Shown one piece after another: positions 28,208 through 36,980 of a stretch of DNA of 64,000 nucleotides. The stretch is from positions 558,001-622,000 of the forward strand of contig NZ_JAERRA010000002.1 in NCBI RefSeq assembly GCF_016735685.1, read 5' to 3'. The notes under the pieces were generated by a model. The model made no database searches, was not told the DNA's origin, and saw nothing but the letters and a program-made list of their open reading frames with translations. How positions within the stretch are numbered: position 1 is the first letter of the stretch; every line of letters begins with the position of its first letter. The position numbers and the translations under genes are program-made. Origin of the DNA: Piscinibacter lacus (lineage in GTDB: Bacteria; Pseudomonadota; Gammaproteobacteria; Burkholderiales; Burkholderiaceae_C).

Positions 28208-30307
28208 TCAGCCGCCGATGACGCCGCCGTCGCTGCGGCGCACCACCACGGTGGCCGCGCGCGGGCGAACCGGCGTGGCACCGGCCGTCTGCGAAGCCGG
28301 CCAGCTCGACAGCATGGTCGGGTTGGCGGCGATCTGCGCGTCGGTCTGGTCAGCCGAAATGCGCGGATGGCGACCGCTGCCCGAACCCACTTCACCCGGG
28401 TGCTGGATGTTGACGAACATGGTCTTGCGGTCCGGCGTCCAGGTGATGCCGGTCACCTCGCAGCCCGAGGGGCCGACGAGGAAGCGGCGGATTTCCTTGG
28501 TCGCGGGATCGGCCACCAGCATCTGGTTGTTGCCCATGTTCGCGAAGTCGCCGGCATTGCTGTAGTTGCCGTCGGTCTGGATCCACATGCGGCCGAAGCT
28601 GTCGAAAGCCAGGCCGTCCGGGCTGTTGAACAGGTTGTCGGCCGTCACATTGGCCGAGGGCGCGCGGGCGCCGGTGACCGAGGGCTGGCCGGCCAGCACG
28701 AAGATGTCCCAGTTGAAGCTGAGCGCGCTGGCATTGCCGCCGGCCTCGTTCCAGCGAACGATGTGGCCCCAGACGTTGTTGGAACGCGGGTTGGCCTCGT
28801 CAACTGGCGGGCGGGCCGAGCCGGCGGCGGTGCTGCCGTCGGGATTGTTCGAGGTGGTACCGCCACGACGGTTGTTGTTGGTCAGGGTCACGAAGACCTC
28901 GCCCGGCACCTTGGGGTTGGCGGCCACCCACTCCGGGCGGTCCATCATGGTGGCGCCGACGAAGTCCGAGGCTTGGCGCGAGCGGATCATCACATCGCCC
29001 TGGTTGGCGAAGCCATTGGCGGTGGTCAGGCCGTTCTCGCCGAAGACCAGCGGCACCCAGGTGCCGGTGCCCATGTTGTCGTTGAGCGTGCTGCCGGCGG
29101 CGAACTTGGCGACGTAGAGCGTGCCACTTTCCAGCAGGCGGCGGTTGGCGGCGCTGGTCGGGTTGGCGGCGTCGAAGGTGCCGGTCGAGACGAACTTGTA
29201 GAGGTACTCGTTGCGCTCGTCGCAGCCCATGTAGACGACGACCTTGCCGTCGGAGGCCACCACCAGTTCGGCGTTCTCGTGCTTGAAGCGGCCCAGGGCG
29301 GTGCGCTTGATGGGCTTGCTCGAGGGCGAGAAGGGATCGATCTCGACGATCCAGCCGAAGCGGTTCGGCTCGTTCTCGTTGGCATTCAGGTCGAAACGCG
29401 GGTCGACGGTGTGCCAGCGGTAGCCGAAGCCGGCGGCGGTCAGGCCGTAGCGGTTTTCCAGCGCGCTCGGCGTGCGGGGGCCGTTCCAGCCGAAGTAGCC
29501 GTTGAAGTTCTCTTCGCAGGTCAGGTAGGTGCCCCAGGGCGTGCGGCCGTTGCCGCAGTTGTTGAGCATGCCCAGGACTTCGATGCCGCCCGGATCGGCC
29601 TCGGTCTTCATCAGGTCGTTGCCGCGCGCCGGGCCCTGGATCGTCATCGGCGTGTTGCCGTGGATGCGACGGTTGTAGGGCGAGTTGAGCACCTGCTCCC
29701 AGGCGCCGCCGCTGTTGCGGCGGACGTGGACGATCGAGCCGCCGTGGCCGGCCTGGCCCTTGCGAGCCTTCTCCAGCGTGAAGTTCGTGGTCCAGTCGGT
29801 TTCGCCGGCGGCCACCGCGTAGAAATACTCGGGGTTGATGTACTCGTGGTTGAAGACCAGCAGGCCCTCGTCGCTGCGGTTGCCGAAGCCGTTGCCGGCG
29901 GCATTGAAGCCGAAGAAGGCCATGCCGTCGTGGTTGTCGCCGATCTGCTGTTCCTGCTCGGCGGCGGTGTTGCTGGCGTCGGCCTTGAAGGCCGGGGCCA
30001 GGGCGTCGATCGGCGCACCCCAGGGGGCGATGACCTGGGCGGTGTAGCCGGCCGGCACGACGACAGTGTCGCCGCTCGCGGCAGCCACGGCCGTGAAGCC
30101 CAGCATGCGCTCGGCGGCTTCGCCGTCGCTGCCGCCGCCGCAAGCGGCCAGGCTGAACGAGAAGAAGGGCAGCGTCGCGGCGCCCAGGCCGCCCAGCATC
30201 AGGCGGCGGCGTTGCGGGTTGACGGCGATGGCGCGATCGACGATGTCGGTCAGCGAGTCGTGGCGGGACGGGTTCGAGCGATCGTCGTCGCGGATGTGTT
30301 CGGACAT
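28208..30307 (-). CDS. phoX: PhoX-family alkaline phosphatase, Tat-exported
   Basis: A 699-residue PhoX (DUF839) phosphatase that releases phosphate from organic esters in the periplasm with Fe/Ca cofactors. A twin-arginine signal is visible: Arg33-Arg35 in NPQRRRLMLGG, then a hydrophobic run ending in the lipobox-like LAAC (Cys56). The family core includes NNCGNGRTPWGTYLTCEENF, IVEIDPFSPSSKPIKRTALG, and a C-terminal GEVGSGSGRHPR. Start at 30307 has AGGAG about 9 nt upstream. A Pho box lies 76 bp before the start. Export would need TatABC, encoded at 57.5-59.1 kb. Confidence 0.9.
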   Translation of the reverse strand: MSEHIRDDDRSNPSRHDSLTDIVDRAIAVNPQRRRLMLGGLGAATLPFFSFSLAACGGGSDGEAAERMLGFTAVAAASGDTVVVPAGYTAQVIAPWGAPIDALAPAFKADASNTAAEQEQQIGDNHDGMAFFGFNAAGNGFGNRSDEGLLVFNHEYINPEYFYAVAAGETDWTTNFTLEKARKGQAGHGGSIVHVRRNSGGAWEQVLNSPYNRRIHGNTPMTIQGPARGNDLMKTEADPGGIEVLGMLNNCGNGRTPWGTYLTCEENFNGYFGWNGPRTPSALENRYGLTAAGFGYRWHTVDPRFDLNANENEPNRFGWIVEIDPFSPSSKPIKRTALGRFKHENAELVVASDGKVVVYMGCDERNEYLYKFVSTGTFDAANPTSAANRRLLESGTLYVAKFAAGSTLNDNMGTGTWVPLVFGENGLTTANGFANQGDVMIRSRQASDFVGATMMDRPEWVAANPKVPGEVFVTLTNNNRRGGTTSNNPDGSTAAGSARPPVDEANPRSNNVWGHIVRWNEAGGNASALSFNWDIFVLAGQPSVTGARAPSANVTADNLFNSPDGLAFDSFGRMWIQTDGNYSNAGDFANMGNNQMLVADPATKEIRRFLVGPSGCEVTGITWTPDRKTMFVNIQHPGEVGSGSGRHPRISADQTDAQIAANPTMLSSWPASQTAGATPVRPRAATVVVRRSDGGVIGG

Positions 30308-30383
30308 GCGGAAACTCCTGGCGGTACGGCTGGGGAAATGGCGCCAGTGTTGAAGTCGGGCGTGTCGGGGCCGTGTCACGTCG

Positions 30384-30401
30384 GTGACCGGCGCATGACA
30401 G
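30384..30401 (-). promoter_or_regulatory. Pho box upstream of phoX
   Basis: Read on the minus strand: CTGTCAT-GCGC-CGGTCAC. The first half-site is perfect against CTGTCAT and the second matches CTGTCAY at 6 of 7 positions, with the standard 4-base spacing. It is oriented toward phoX and centred about 85 bp before its start. Induction by PhoB under phosphate limitation is inferred. Confidence 0.7.
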
Positions 30402-30415
30402 CGCCGGCCGGCGGC

Positions 30416-32071
30416 TCAGCGCGCGCGCAGCGCCCGGCTGAGCAGCAGCACCGGCAGCAGGCCGACGGCGACGATGGCCAGCGAGGGCAGCGCCGCCTCG
30501 GCCAGGCGCTCGTCGCGTGCCAGGTTGTAGGCCACGACGGCCAGGGTGTCGCTGTCGAAGGGCCGCAGCACCAGGGTGGCCGGCAGCTCCTTCATCACGT
30601 CGACGAAGACCAGCAGCGCCGCCACGCCGGCCGAGCGCGCAAGCAAGGGCAGGTGCACGCCCAGGAAAAGCCGGGCCGGGCCGGCGCCGAGCATGCGCGC
30701 GCTGTCGTCCTGGCTGGCCGGGATGCGGGCATAGCCGGCCTCGACCGATTGCAGCGCCACCGCGGTGAAGCGCACCAGGTAGGCATAGACCAGGCCGGTG
30801 ACCGTGCCGGTGAAGATCGTCGTCAGCGCGGCCGACAGGCCGCTGCCCGGGGCCAGGGCTTGCAGCGCGGCCAGGGGCAGCAGCAGGCCGACGGCGATCA
30901 CGGCGCCCGGCACCGCATAGCCCAGCGCCACCAGGCGGATCAGCGGCGGGCCGAGCCGCGCGCCCCAGTCCGGCGCCCCGGCCCGCCGGCCCAGGCCGCG
31001 CAGCACCGCCGCCAGCAGCAGGGCCAGCAGCACGGCCAGCACGGCCGCGGTGCTGGCCAGGCTCAGGCTGTTGCGGGCCCAGGCGCCGAAGCGGTCCCAG
31101 GGCAGGCCGCCCAGGCCCTCGGGCCCGCCGTGCATCGACTCGCGCACGATCTGGAACAGCAGCACCGCCACCGGCAGCAGGAAGCCCAGCAGCACCGGCA
31201 GCGCGCACAGGCCCCAGGCCAGCAGGGCGCGTCGGCCCTGCAGGCGCACCGGCCGGGCCTCCTGCGCGGCGGCGGCGCCGCGGCGGCTGCCGGCAAAGCG
31301 CAGCCGGGCCTGGGCGCGACGCTCCAGCGCGAGCAGCAAGGCCACGACGGCCAGCAGCACGGTGGCGAGCTGGGCGGCGGCGATGCGGTCGTCGGCCACC
31401 AGCCAGGCCTTGTAGATGCCCGTGGTGAAGGTGCTCAGGCCGAAATAGCTGCCGACGCCGTAGTCGGCCAGCGTCTCCATCAGCGCCAGCGCGACACCGG
31501 CCGCCAGGGCCGGACGGGCCAGCGGCAGGGCCACCGCGGTGATGCGCCGGCCCAGCCCGGCGCCCAGCAGGCGGGCGGCCTCCATCAGGTGCACGCCGCG
31601 CTCCAGCAGCGCACTGCGCGTCAGCAAGTAGACATAGGGGTAGAGCGCCAGCGTGAACAGCACGATGGCGCCCGGCAGGCTGCGCACATCGGGCCACAGC
31701 GGGCCTTGCAGGCCGGTCAGGGCCCGCAGCGCCGTTTGCAGGGGGCCGCTGAACTGCAGGAAATCGGTGGCCGCATACGCCAGCACATAGGCCGGCATGG
31801 CCAGGGGCAGCAGCAGCGCCCATTCGAAGACGCGCCGACCGGGAAAATCAAAGAGCGTGACCGCCGCTGCCGTCGCCCCGCCGAGCAGGGCGGTGCCCAG
31901 TGCAACGCCAGCCGCAAGCAGCAGGGATTGCAGGGCATAGGCCGGCATCACCGTCTGGAACTGGTGCAGCAGCAGGGCCCAGCTTCCTGCCTGCGGATGG
32001 GCCCAGGCGCCCAGCACCCCGAACAGGGGCAGGGCCAGCAGGGCGCAAAGAAACAGGCTCAGGCCACGCAT
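30416..32071 (-). CDS. fbpB: Iron(III)-type ABC transporter permease (FbpB-like, fused two-unit)
   Basis: A 551-residue permease with about 12 hydrophobic segments in two homologous halves, each with an EAA-type loop (AARLLGAGLGRRITAVALPL in the first, ARMLGAGPARLFLGVHLPLL in the second). This is the FbpB/AfuB layout of ferric-ion importers, although thiamine and other importers share it. The partner ATPase is divergent at 32155. No periplasmic iron-binding protein gene is adjacent. A Fur-like site sits in the shared upstream region. Confidence 0.85.
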   Translation of the reverse strand: MRGLSLFLCALLALPLFGVLGAWAHPQAGSWALLLHQFQTVMPAYALQSLLLAAGVALGTALLGGATAAAVTLFDFPGRRVFEWALLLPLAMPAYVLAYAATDFLQFSGPLQTALRALTGLQGPLWPDVRSLPGAIVLFTLALYPYVYLLTRSALLERGVHLMEAARLLGAGLGRRITAVALPLARPALAAGVALALMETLADYGVGSYFGLSTFTTGIYKAWLVADDRIAAAQLATVLLAVVALLLALERRAQARLRFAGSRRGAAAAQEARPVRLQGRRALLAWGLCALPVLLGFLLPVAVLLFQIVRESMHGGPEGLGGLPWDRFGAWARNSLSLASTAAVLAVLLALLLAAVLRGLGRRAGAPDWGARLGPPLIRLVALGYAVPGAVIAVGLLLPLAALQALAPGSGLSAALTTIFTGTVTGLVYAYLVRFTAVALQSVEAGYARIPASQDDSARMLGAGPARLFLGVHLPLLARSAGVAALLVFVDVMKELPATLVLRPFDSDTLAVVAYNLARDERLAEAALPSLAIVAVGLLPVLLLSRALRAR

Positions 32072-32109
32072 GGGCAGGGTGCAGCCAGGGCGGCCGGCAG
32101 ATCAACAAG

Positions 32110-32148
32110 AATGCGAACGAATGTCATTCGGGGTCCGGTCGCTATCAT
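32110..32148 (+). promoter_or_regulatory. Fur-like operator and fbpC promoter
   Basis: AATGCGAACGAATGTCATTCG (32110-32130), with the perfect core CGAATG-T-CATTCG, resembles Fur sites of Betaproteobacteria. Inside it ATGTCA (32121-32126) could be a -35, with TATCAT (32143-32148) as -10 at 16-bp spacing. TATCAT is 6 nt before the fbpC ATG, so this transcript is probably leaderless. The site lies 38 bp from the fbpB start and could repress both directions. Confidence 0.55.
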
Positions 32149-32154
32149 AGGCGG

Positions 32155-33285
32155 ATGAACGGACCGGCCCTGCCCCGCAGTCTCCTGAAGCCCGAGGCGG
32201 GCACCTCCCCGCCGCGCGTGCTGGCGCTCGCGGTCGAGGACCTCAGCCTGCGCTACGGGGGCCCCGCGCAGCCGCCGGCGGTCGATGCGGTTCGTTTCGA
32301 GCTGGCGGCCGGCGAGATCGGCGTGCTGATCGGCCCCTCGGGCTGCGGCAAGACCTCGCTGCTGCGGGCGATCGCCGGCCTGGAGCCGCTCGCCGCCGGC
32401 CGCATCGTGCTCGACGGCCGGGTGATCGCCGAAGCGGCCAGCCGCACCCAGTTGCCGCCCGAGCAGCGCCGCATCGGCATGGTCTTCCAGGACTACGCGC
32501 TCTTCCCGCACCTGACGGTGGCGCAGAACATCGCCTTCGGCCTGCACGGCCGGCCGCGCGCGTCACAGAAGGCCCGGGTGGCCGAGCTGCTCGACCTGGT
32601 CGGCCTCGGCCATGCGGCCGAGCGCGCGCCGCACGAACTCTCCGGCGGCCAGCAGCAGCGCATCGCCCTGGCCCGGGCGCTGGCGCCGCAGCCGGCGCTG
32701 CTGCTGCTCGACGAGCCCTTCTCCAGCCTGGACGTGGACCTGCGCGAGCGCCTGGCCCAGGAGCTGCGCGGCATCCTCAAGCAGACCGGCACCACCGCGC
32801 TCTTCGTCACCCACGACCAGCTCGAAGCCTTTGCCCTGGGCGACGTCATCGGCGTGATGCACCAAGGCCGCCTGGCGCAGTGGGACAGCGCCTACCGGCT
32901 CTACCACCGGCCCGCGACCCGCTTTGTCGCCGACTTCATCGGCCACGGCGTCTTCACCCCGGCCCGCAGCGAGGGCGGCCCCGGCCAGTGGGAGGTGCAC
33001 ACCCCCCTGGGCGTGCTGCGCGACGCGGCGATCGAAGGCGTCTGCGCCGGCGACTGCGAGGTGCTGCTGCGTGCCGACGACATCGTCCACGACGATGCCA
33101 GCCCGGTGAAGGCCTGCATCGAGCGCAAGGCCTTCCGCGGCTCGGAGTTCCTCTACACCCTGCGCCTGGCCAGCGGCGAGCAGGTGCTGGCCCATGTGCC
33201 CAGCCACCACGACCACCACCTCGGCGAATGGATCGGCATCCGCGCCGAGGTCGACCATGTGGTGACCTTCCCGCGCGAAGCCTGA
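32155..33285 (+). CDS. fbpC: Iron(III)-type ABC transporter ATP-binding protein
   Basis: A 376-residue ABC ATPase. Walker A is GPSGCGKT at residues 60-67, Q-loop QDYALFPHLTVAQN, signature LSGGQQQRIALARALAP and Walker B LLLLDEPFSSLD. The C-terminal third after VADFIGHGVF is a TOBE/FbpC-type regulatory domain. It would energise FbpB. The ATG at 32155 lacks a Shine-Dalgarno sequence but lies 6 nt after TATCAT. The transporter could carry iron or another substrate; the Fur-like site favours iron. Confidence 0.85.
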   Translation: MNGPALPRSLLKPEAGTSPPRVLALAVEDLSLRYGGPAQPPAVDAVRFELAAGEIGVLIGPSGCGKTSLLRAIAGLEPLAAGRIVLDGRVIAEAASRTQLPPEQRRIGMVFQDYALFPHLTVAQNIAFGLHGRPRASQKARVAELLDLVGLGHAAERAPHELSGGQQQRIALARALAPQPALLLLDEPFSSLDVDLRERLAQELRGILKQTGTTALFVTHDQLEAFALGDVIGVMHQGRLAQWDSAYRLYHRPATRFVADFIGHGVFTPARSEGGPGQWEVHTPLGVLRDAAIEGVCAGDCEVLLRADDIVHDDASPVKACIERKAFRGSEFLYTLRLASGEQVLAHVPSHHDHHLGEWIGIRAEVDHVVTFPREA

Positions 33286-33291
33286 GGCGCC

Positions 33292-33313
33292 GCCCCCGGG
33301 GAACCTCGGGGGC
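33292..33313 (+). terminator. Hairpin after fbpC
   Basis: GCCCCCG (33292-33298) and CGGGGGC (33307-33313) form a 7-bp stem with an 8-base loop a few bases after the fbpC stop. There is no U tract. Termination is probable but not certain. Confidence 0.45.
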
Positions 33314-33375
33314 CTGCGGGCGGACAAAGCACGGGCTCAGGGTCCTTTCAGCCGGTCGGGCTCTGGACCGGGTCC

Positions 33376-33381
33376 TATACT
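33376..33381 (+). promoter_or_regulatory. Candidate -10 element for ctpA
   Basis: TATACT lies 31 bp before the ctpA ATG and would give a leader of about 25 nt that contains GAGGAG. No convincing -35 hexamer was found at normal spacing. Confidence 0.4.
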
Positions 33382-33412
33382 GGATTGCAGAGATTTCGAG
33401 GAGCGTTGGCTC

Positions 33413-34849
33413 ATGGGTGCGACTTTGAAGATGGCGGGTTTCGTGGCGGTGGGTGCCCTCGCGGGCGCGCTGACGACCATGCAGTTCCAAGTGGCCGCCC
33501 GCGGCCAGCTTTCCCCGCTGCCGCTCGAGGAGCTTCAGCAGCTCGCCTCGGTCTTCAGTCTGGTGAAGTCGGACTATGTCGAGCCGGTCGACGAGAAGAA
33601 GCTGATCACCGATGCCATCAGCGGCATGGTGTCGGGCCTCGACCCGCACTCGGTCTTCTTCGACAAGAAGAGCTTCAAGGAATTCCGCGAGGGCACGACC
33701 GGCAAGTTCGTCGGTGTGGGCATCGAGATCGGCATGGAGGACGGCGTGGTCAAGGTCGTCACGCCGATCGAGGGCTCGCCGGCCTTCCGCGCCGGCCTCA
33801 AGAGCGGCGACCTGATCACCAAGATCGACGAGACCGCGGTCAAGGGCCTGAGCCTGGACCAGGCGGTCAAGAAGATGCGTGGCGAGCCCAACACCAAGGT
33901 CGTGCTCACCATCTTCCGCAAGACCGAGAGCAAGACCTTCCCGGTGACCATCGTCCGCGAGGAGATCCGCACGCAGAGCGTGCGCGCCAAGATGGTCGAG
34001 CCGGGCTATGCCTGGGTCCGCGTCAGCCAGTTCCAGGACCGCACGGTCGAGGACTTCGCCAGCAAGGTGGCCGAGCTGTACAAGCAGGATCCGGCCATCA
34101 AGGGCTTCGTGCTGGACCTGCGCAACGACCCGGGCGGCCTGCTGGAGGGGGCGGTGGCCATCTCCGCCGCCTTCCTGCCCCGGGACGTGACCGTCGTGTC
34201 CACGAACGGCCAGATCGCCGATTCCAAGGCCACCTACAAGGCCACCCCGGGCGACTATTCCCGCCGCGGCGACGACCCGCTGAAGAAACTGCCCGCCGCC
34301 CTGAAGAGCGTGCCCCTGGTGGTGCTGGTCAACGAAGGCTCGGCCTCGGCCAGCGAGATCGTGGCCGGCGCGCTGCAAGACCACAAGCGCGGCACCATCA
34401 TGGGCAGCCAGACCTTCGGCAAGGGCTCGGTGCAGACGGTGCGCCAGATCACGCAGGACACCGCGCTCAAGATCACCACCGCCCGCTACTACACGCCCAG
34501 CGGCCGCTCCATCCAGGCCAAGGGCATCGTGCCGGATGTCTGGCTCGACGAGACCGCCGAGGGCAATGTCTTCAGCCTGCTGCGCACCCGCGAAGCCGAC
34601 CTGGAAAAGCACATCACCAGCGGCCAGGGCGAGGAAGCCAAGGATGCCGAGCGCGAGAAGGCCCGCGAAGCCGCGCTCAAGAAGCTGGAGGAAGCCGCCA
34701 AGTCCAAGGAAGGCCCCAAGCCCCTGCCCGAATTCGGCACGGCCGAGGACTTCCCGCTGCAGCAGGCGCTCAACCGCCTGAAGGGCAAGCCGGTGGTGGT
34801 TTCCAAGACCCAGACCGAGCGCAAGGCCGAGGAGCCCAAGCTCAACTGA
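33413..34849 (+). CDS. ctpA: C-terminal processing peptidase, S41 family
   Basis: A 478-residue serine protease that trims periplasmic and lipoprotein substrates. An N-terminal hydrophobic segment (MAGFVAVGALAGALTTMQF) anchors or exports it. A PDZ domain occupies roughly residues 95-165 (GVGIEIGMEDGVVKVVTPIE). The catalytic Ser-Lys dyad is Ser312 in GSASASE and Lys337 in TFGKGSVQ, 25 residues apart as in E. coli Prc. The C-terminus is a charged helical tail. GAGGAG precedes the start. It ends at an intrinsic terminator before the moeB-like gene. Confidence 0.93.
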   Translation: MGATLKMAGFVAVGALAGALTTMQFQVAARGQLSPLPLEELQQLASVFSLVKSDYVEPVDEKKLITDAISGMVSGLDPHSVFFDKKSFKEFREGTTGKFVGVGIEIGMEDGVVKVVTPIEGSPAFRAGLKSGDLITKIDETAVKGLSLDQAVKKMRGEPNTKVVLTIFRKTESKTFPVTIVREEIRTQSVRAKMVEPGYAWVRVSQFQDRTVEDFASKVAELYKQDPAIKGFVLDLRNDPGGLLEGAVAISAAFLPRDVTVVSTNGQIADSKATYKATPGDYSRRGDDPLKKLPAALKSVPLVVLVNEGSASASEIVAGALQDHKRGTIMGSQTFGKGSVQTVRQITQDTALKITTARYYTPSGRSIQAKGIVPDVWLDETAEGNVFSLLRTREADLEKHITSGQGEEAKDAEREKAREAALKKLEEAAKSKEGPKPLPEFGTAEDFPLQQALNRLKGKPVVVSKTQTERKAEEPKLN

Positions 34850-34885
34850 GGCCGGCGGTCCGCGCGACCGCCGCACACCCCCTGC

Positions 34886-34907
34886 AAGGACCGCCAAGGC
34901 GGTCCTT
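34886..34907 (+). terminator. Intrinsic terminator after ctpA
   Basis: AAGGACCGCC (34886-34895) pairs with GGCGGTCCTT (34898-34907), a perfect 10-bp stem drawn with a nominal 2-base loop. It is followed by GTCGTTT. It lies 36 bp after the ctpA stop. Confidence 0.75.
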
Positions 34908-34940
34908 GTCGTTTCCGGCCCGGGCGGGCCGGCCCAGGCG

Positions 34941-35741
34941 ATGAACGACGAACAACTGCTGCGCTACAGCCGCCACATCCTGCTGGAGGAACTGGGCATC
35001 GAAGGCCAGGAACGGCTGCTGGCCGCCCATGCCCTGGTCATCGGCGCCGGCGGCCTGGGCTCGCCGGTGCTGCTCTATCTGGCCAGCGCGGGCGTGGGCC
35101 GCATCACCGTGGTCGACCCCGATGTAGTCGACCTGACCAACTTGCAGCGCCAGATCGCGCATGACCTGAGCCGCATCGGCCAGGCCAAGGCCCGCTCGGC
35201 GGCGCAGTCGATGGCGGCGATCAACCCCGGGATCCAGATCGAGGCCCGCGTCGAGCGGGCCGGCCCCGAGGCGCTGGATCGCCTGGTGGCCGCCGCCGAC
35301 GTGGTGCTGGATTGCAGCGACAACTTCGAGACCCGCCATGCCGTCAACCGCGCCTGCGTGGCGCGGCGCAAGCCGCTGGTCTCGGGCGCGGCCATCCGCT
35401 TCGACGGCCAGATCAGCGTCTTCGACAGCCGCGGCCACGAGGGCGACCCGGCCGCGCCGGCCGACGCGCCCTGCTACGCCTGCCTCTTCCCGCCCGAGGC
35501 GCCGGCCGACGAGGTGCGCTGCGCCACCATGGGCGTGTTCGCGCCCCTGGTCGGCATCGTCGGCGCGATGCAGGCGGCCGAGGCGATCAAGCTGCTGGCC
35601 GGCAGCGGGCGCTCGCTGGCCGGCCGCTTGCAGATGCTCGACGGCCGCTGCATGGAATGGACCGAGATCGGCCTGAAGCGCCGGCCCGGCTGCAGCGTCT
35701 GCGACCCGGCGGTGCCGGGCTCGGCCGCAAGCGGCCGTTAA
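34941..35741 (+). CDS. MoeB/ThiF/HesA-family adenylyltransferase
   Basis: A 266-residue E1-like enzyme that adenylates the C-terminus of a ubiquitin-like sulfur carrier (MoaD or ThiS). The nucleotide loop is GAGGLGS at 36-41, followed by VDPDVVDLTNLQRQ. Zinc cysteines are Cys178/Cys181 (CYAC) and Cys251/Cys254 (CSVC); Cys194 in VRCATMG corresponds to the acceptor Cys of ThiF. MoeB and ThiF are not separable by eye, and no mo- or thi-operon surrounds it. ctpA followed by a moeB-like gene is a familiar pair in this group. Confidence 0.88.
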   Translation: MNDEQLLRYSRHILLEELGIEGQERLLAAHALVIGAGGLGSPVLLYLASAGVGRITVVDPDVVDLTNLQRQIAHDLSRIGQAKARSAAQSMAAINPGIQIEARVERAGPEALDRLVAAADVVLDCSDNFETRHAVNRACVARRKPLVSGAAIRFDGQISVFDSRGHEGDPAAPADAPCYACLFPPEAPADEVRCATMGVFAPLVGIVGAMQAAEAIKLLAGSGRSLAGRLQMLDGRCMEWTEIGLKRRPGCSVCDPAVPGSAASGR

Positions 35742-35751
35742 GCTGGCGCGC

Positions 35752-36699
35752 ATGAACGAAACCCGTCCCACGGCCCCCCGCCCGCCCCTGGCCGGCCGCA
35801 ACTTTCCCAGCGCCCAGCAAGAAGCCACCCTGGCCCCGGCCCGCCCCGAGCAGGCGCCTTCCGGCAGCAGCTACGAGCTGGCCTTCACCGACCGCGACTT
35901 CCTGCTGCGCGAAGAGCTGCGCCCGGTGCGCATGCAACTGGAGCTGCTCAAGCCCGAACTGATCCAGCAGGAACACGGCATCGAGGCCACCGTCGTCATC
36001 TTCGGCAGCGCCCGCATCGCCGAGCCCGCCGTGGCACGCCAGCGCCTGGACGAGGCCGAAGCCGCCCTGGCCGGCGCAAGCGACCGGGCCGCGGCCGAGG
36101 CTGCGCTGCGGCGCGCCCGCCAGGGCCTGGCCATGTCGGCCTACTACGAGGAAGCGCGGCGCTTCGCCGTGCTGGCCACCACCGCCTCGCGCGGCCTGGC
36201 CCAGCCCATCGTCGTCACGACCGGCGGCGGGCCCGGCATCATGGAAGCCGGCAACCGCGGCGCGGCCGAGGCCGGCGGGCCGAGCATCGGCCTGTCCATC
36301 GTGCTGCCGCACGAGGAGGCGCCCAACCCTTACATTACCCCGGCGCTGAACTTCCGCTTCCACTATTTCGCGCTGCGGAAGATGCATTTCCTGATGCGCA
36401 GCATCGCCCTGGTCTGCCTGCCCGGCGGCTTCGGCACGCTCGACGAGCTGTTCGAGGTGCTGACCCTGCAACAGACCGGCAAGGTGCGGCGCCGGCCCAT
36501 CCTGCTGGTGGGCCGCAGCTTCTGGCAGCGGCTGATCGACTTCGACTGGCTGGTCGAGACCGGCATGATCGGCGCCCAGGACCTGGCGCTGTTCCATTTC
36601 GTCGAGACGGCCGAGGAGGCCTGGGCGCACATCGCCGCCCACTACGGCCTCGATGGCGCCGACGGGCAGGTGCCCGCGCCCTTCCCGCTGGCGCGCTGA
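35752..36699 (+). CDS. LOG-family protein (lysine-decarboxylase-like fold)
   Basis: A 315-residue Rossmann-like protein with the two LOG signature motifs: TTGGGPGIMEAGNRGA and CLPGGFGTLDELFEVL. LOG enzymes release cytokinin-type bases from nucleoside monophosphates, and the wider family has nucleotide phosphoribohydrolase activity. An extra N-terminal segment of about 75 residues precedes the VVIFGSARI core. It begins 10 bp after the moeB-like stop without an obvious promoter, so it may be cotranscribed. Confidence 0.85.
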   Translation: MNETRPTAPRPPLAGRNFPSAQQEATLAPARPEQAPSGSSYELAFTDRDFLLREELRPVRMQLELLKPELIQQEHGIEATVVIFGSARIAEPAVARQRLDEAEAALAGASDRAAAEAALRRARQGLAMSAYYEEARRFAVLATTASRGLAQPIVVTTGGGPGIMEAGNRGAAEAGGPSIGLSIVLPHEEAPNPYITPALNFRFHYFALRKMHFLMRSIALVCLPGGFGTLDELFEVLTLQQTGKVRRRPILLVGRSFWQRLIDFDWLVETGMIGAQDLALFHFVETAEEAWAHIAAHYGLDGADGQVPAPFPLAR

Positions 36700-36835
36700 A
36701 GCCGCAGCGGGGCCGTGCCGAGGCCCACCGCCCCACCCGCCCCCACCGCTGGACCGGACCGGAAACGGCCGCGGTCCGGGCCATGCATTGGGCGTCGCTT
36801 GCATCAGGGTCTTCACCCTGCACTTCCAGACCCGC

Positions 36836-36922
36836 TTGCAGGTCCTTGTTTCTGGATGATATTTTCGAACGACGCACTCACTAAATGTCGCCCATAAGTG
36901 CTTGATTTCATTGAAGAAATCA
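36836..36922 (+). promoter_or_regulatory. Upstream part of the dcw control region
   Basis: The 292-bp gap before mraZ (36700-36991) holds no gene. Its right half is unusually AT-rich for this genome. TTGCAG (36836-36841) and GATATT (36858-36863) at 16-bp spacing form a possible sigma-70 promoter. TGATTTC (36903-36909) and GAAATCA (36916-36922) are a perfect inverted repeat just upstream of the main mra promoter. The left half (36700-36830) shows nothing notable. Confidence 0.4.
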
Positions 36923-36934
36923 CGTGACGGCAGC

Positions 36935-36980
36935 TTGACCGGGGTCGGAGGCGTCGATAAAGTGCAGAAAAATGCACTTT
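36935..36980 (+). promoter_or_regulatory. Main mra promoter with overlapping dyad
   Basis: TTGACC (36935-36940) and TAAAGT (36958-36963) are separated by 17 bp, a good sigma-70 promoter. AAAGTGCA (36959-36966) and TGCACTTT (36973-36980) form a perfect 8-bp inverted repeat around GAAAAA, overlapping the -10 and the expected start site. One TGGGA, the MraZ half-site known from E. coli, is at 36983-36987, but no clear 10-bp-spaced second copy is seen. This probably drives the whole division cluster. Confidence 0.65.

Noticed and set aside
28367..32158. A 1263-codon plus-strand open frame opposite phoX and fbpB
   Set aside because: It spans two recognised genes and their promoter on the other strand and is rich in Gly, Gln and His without domain structure.
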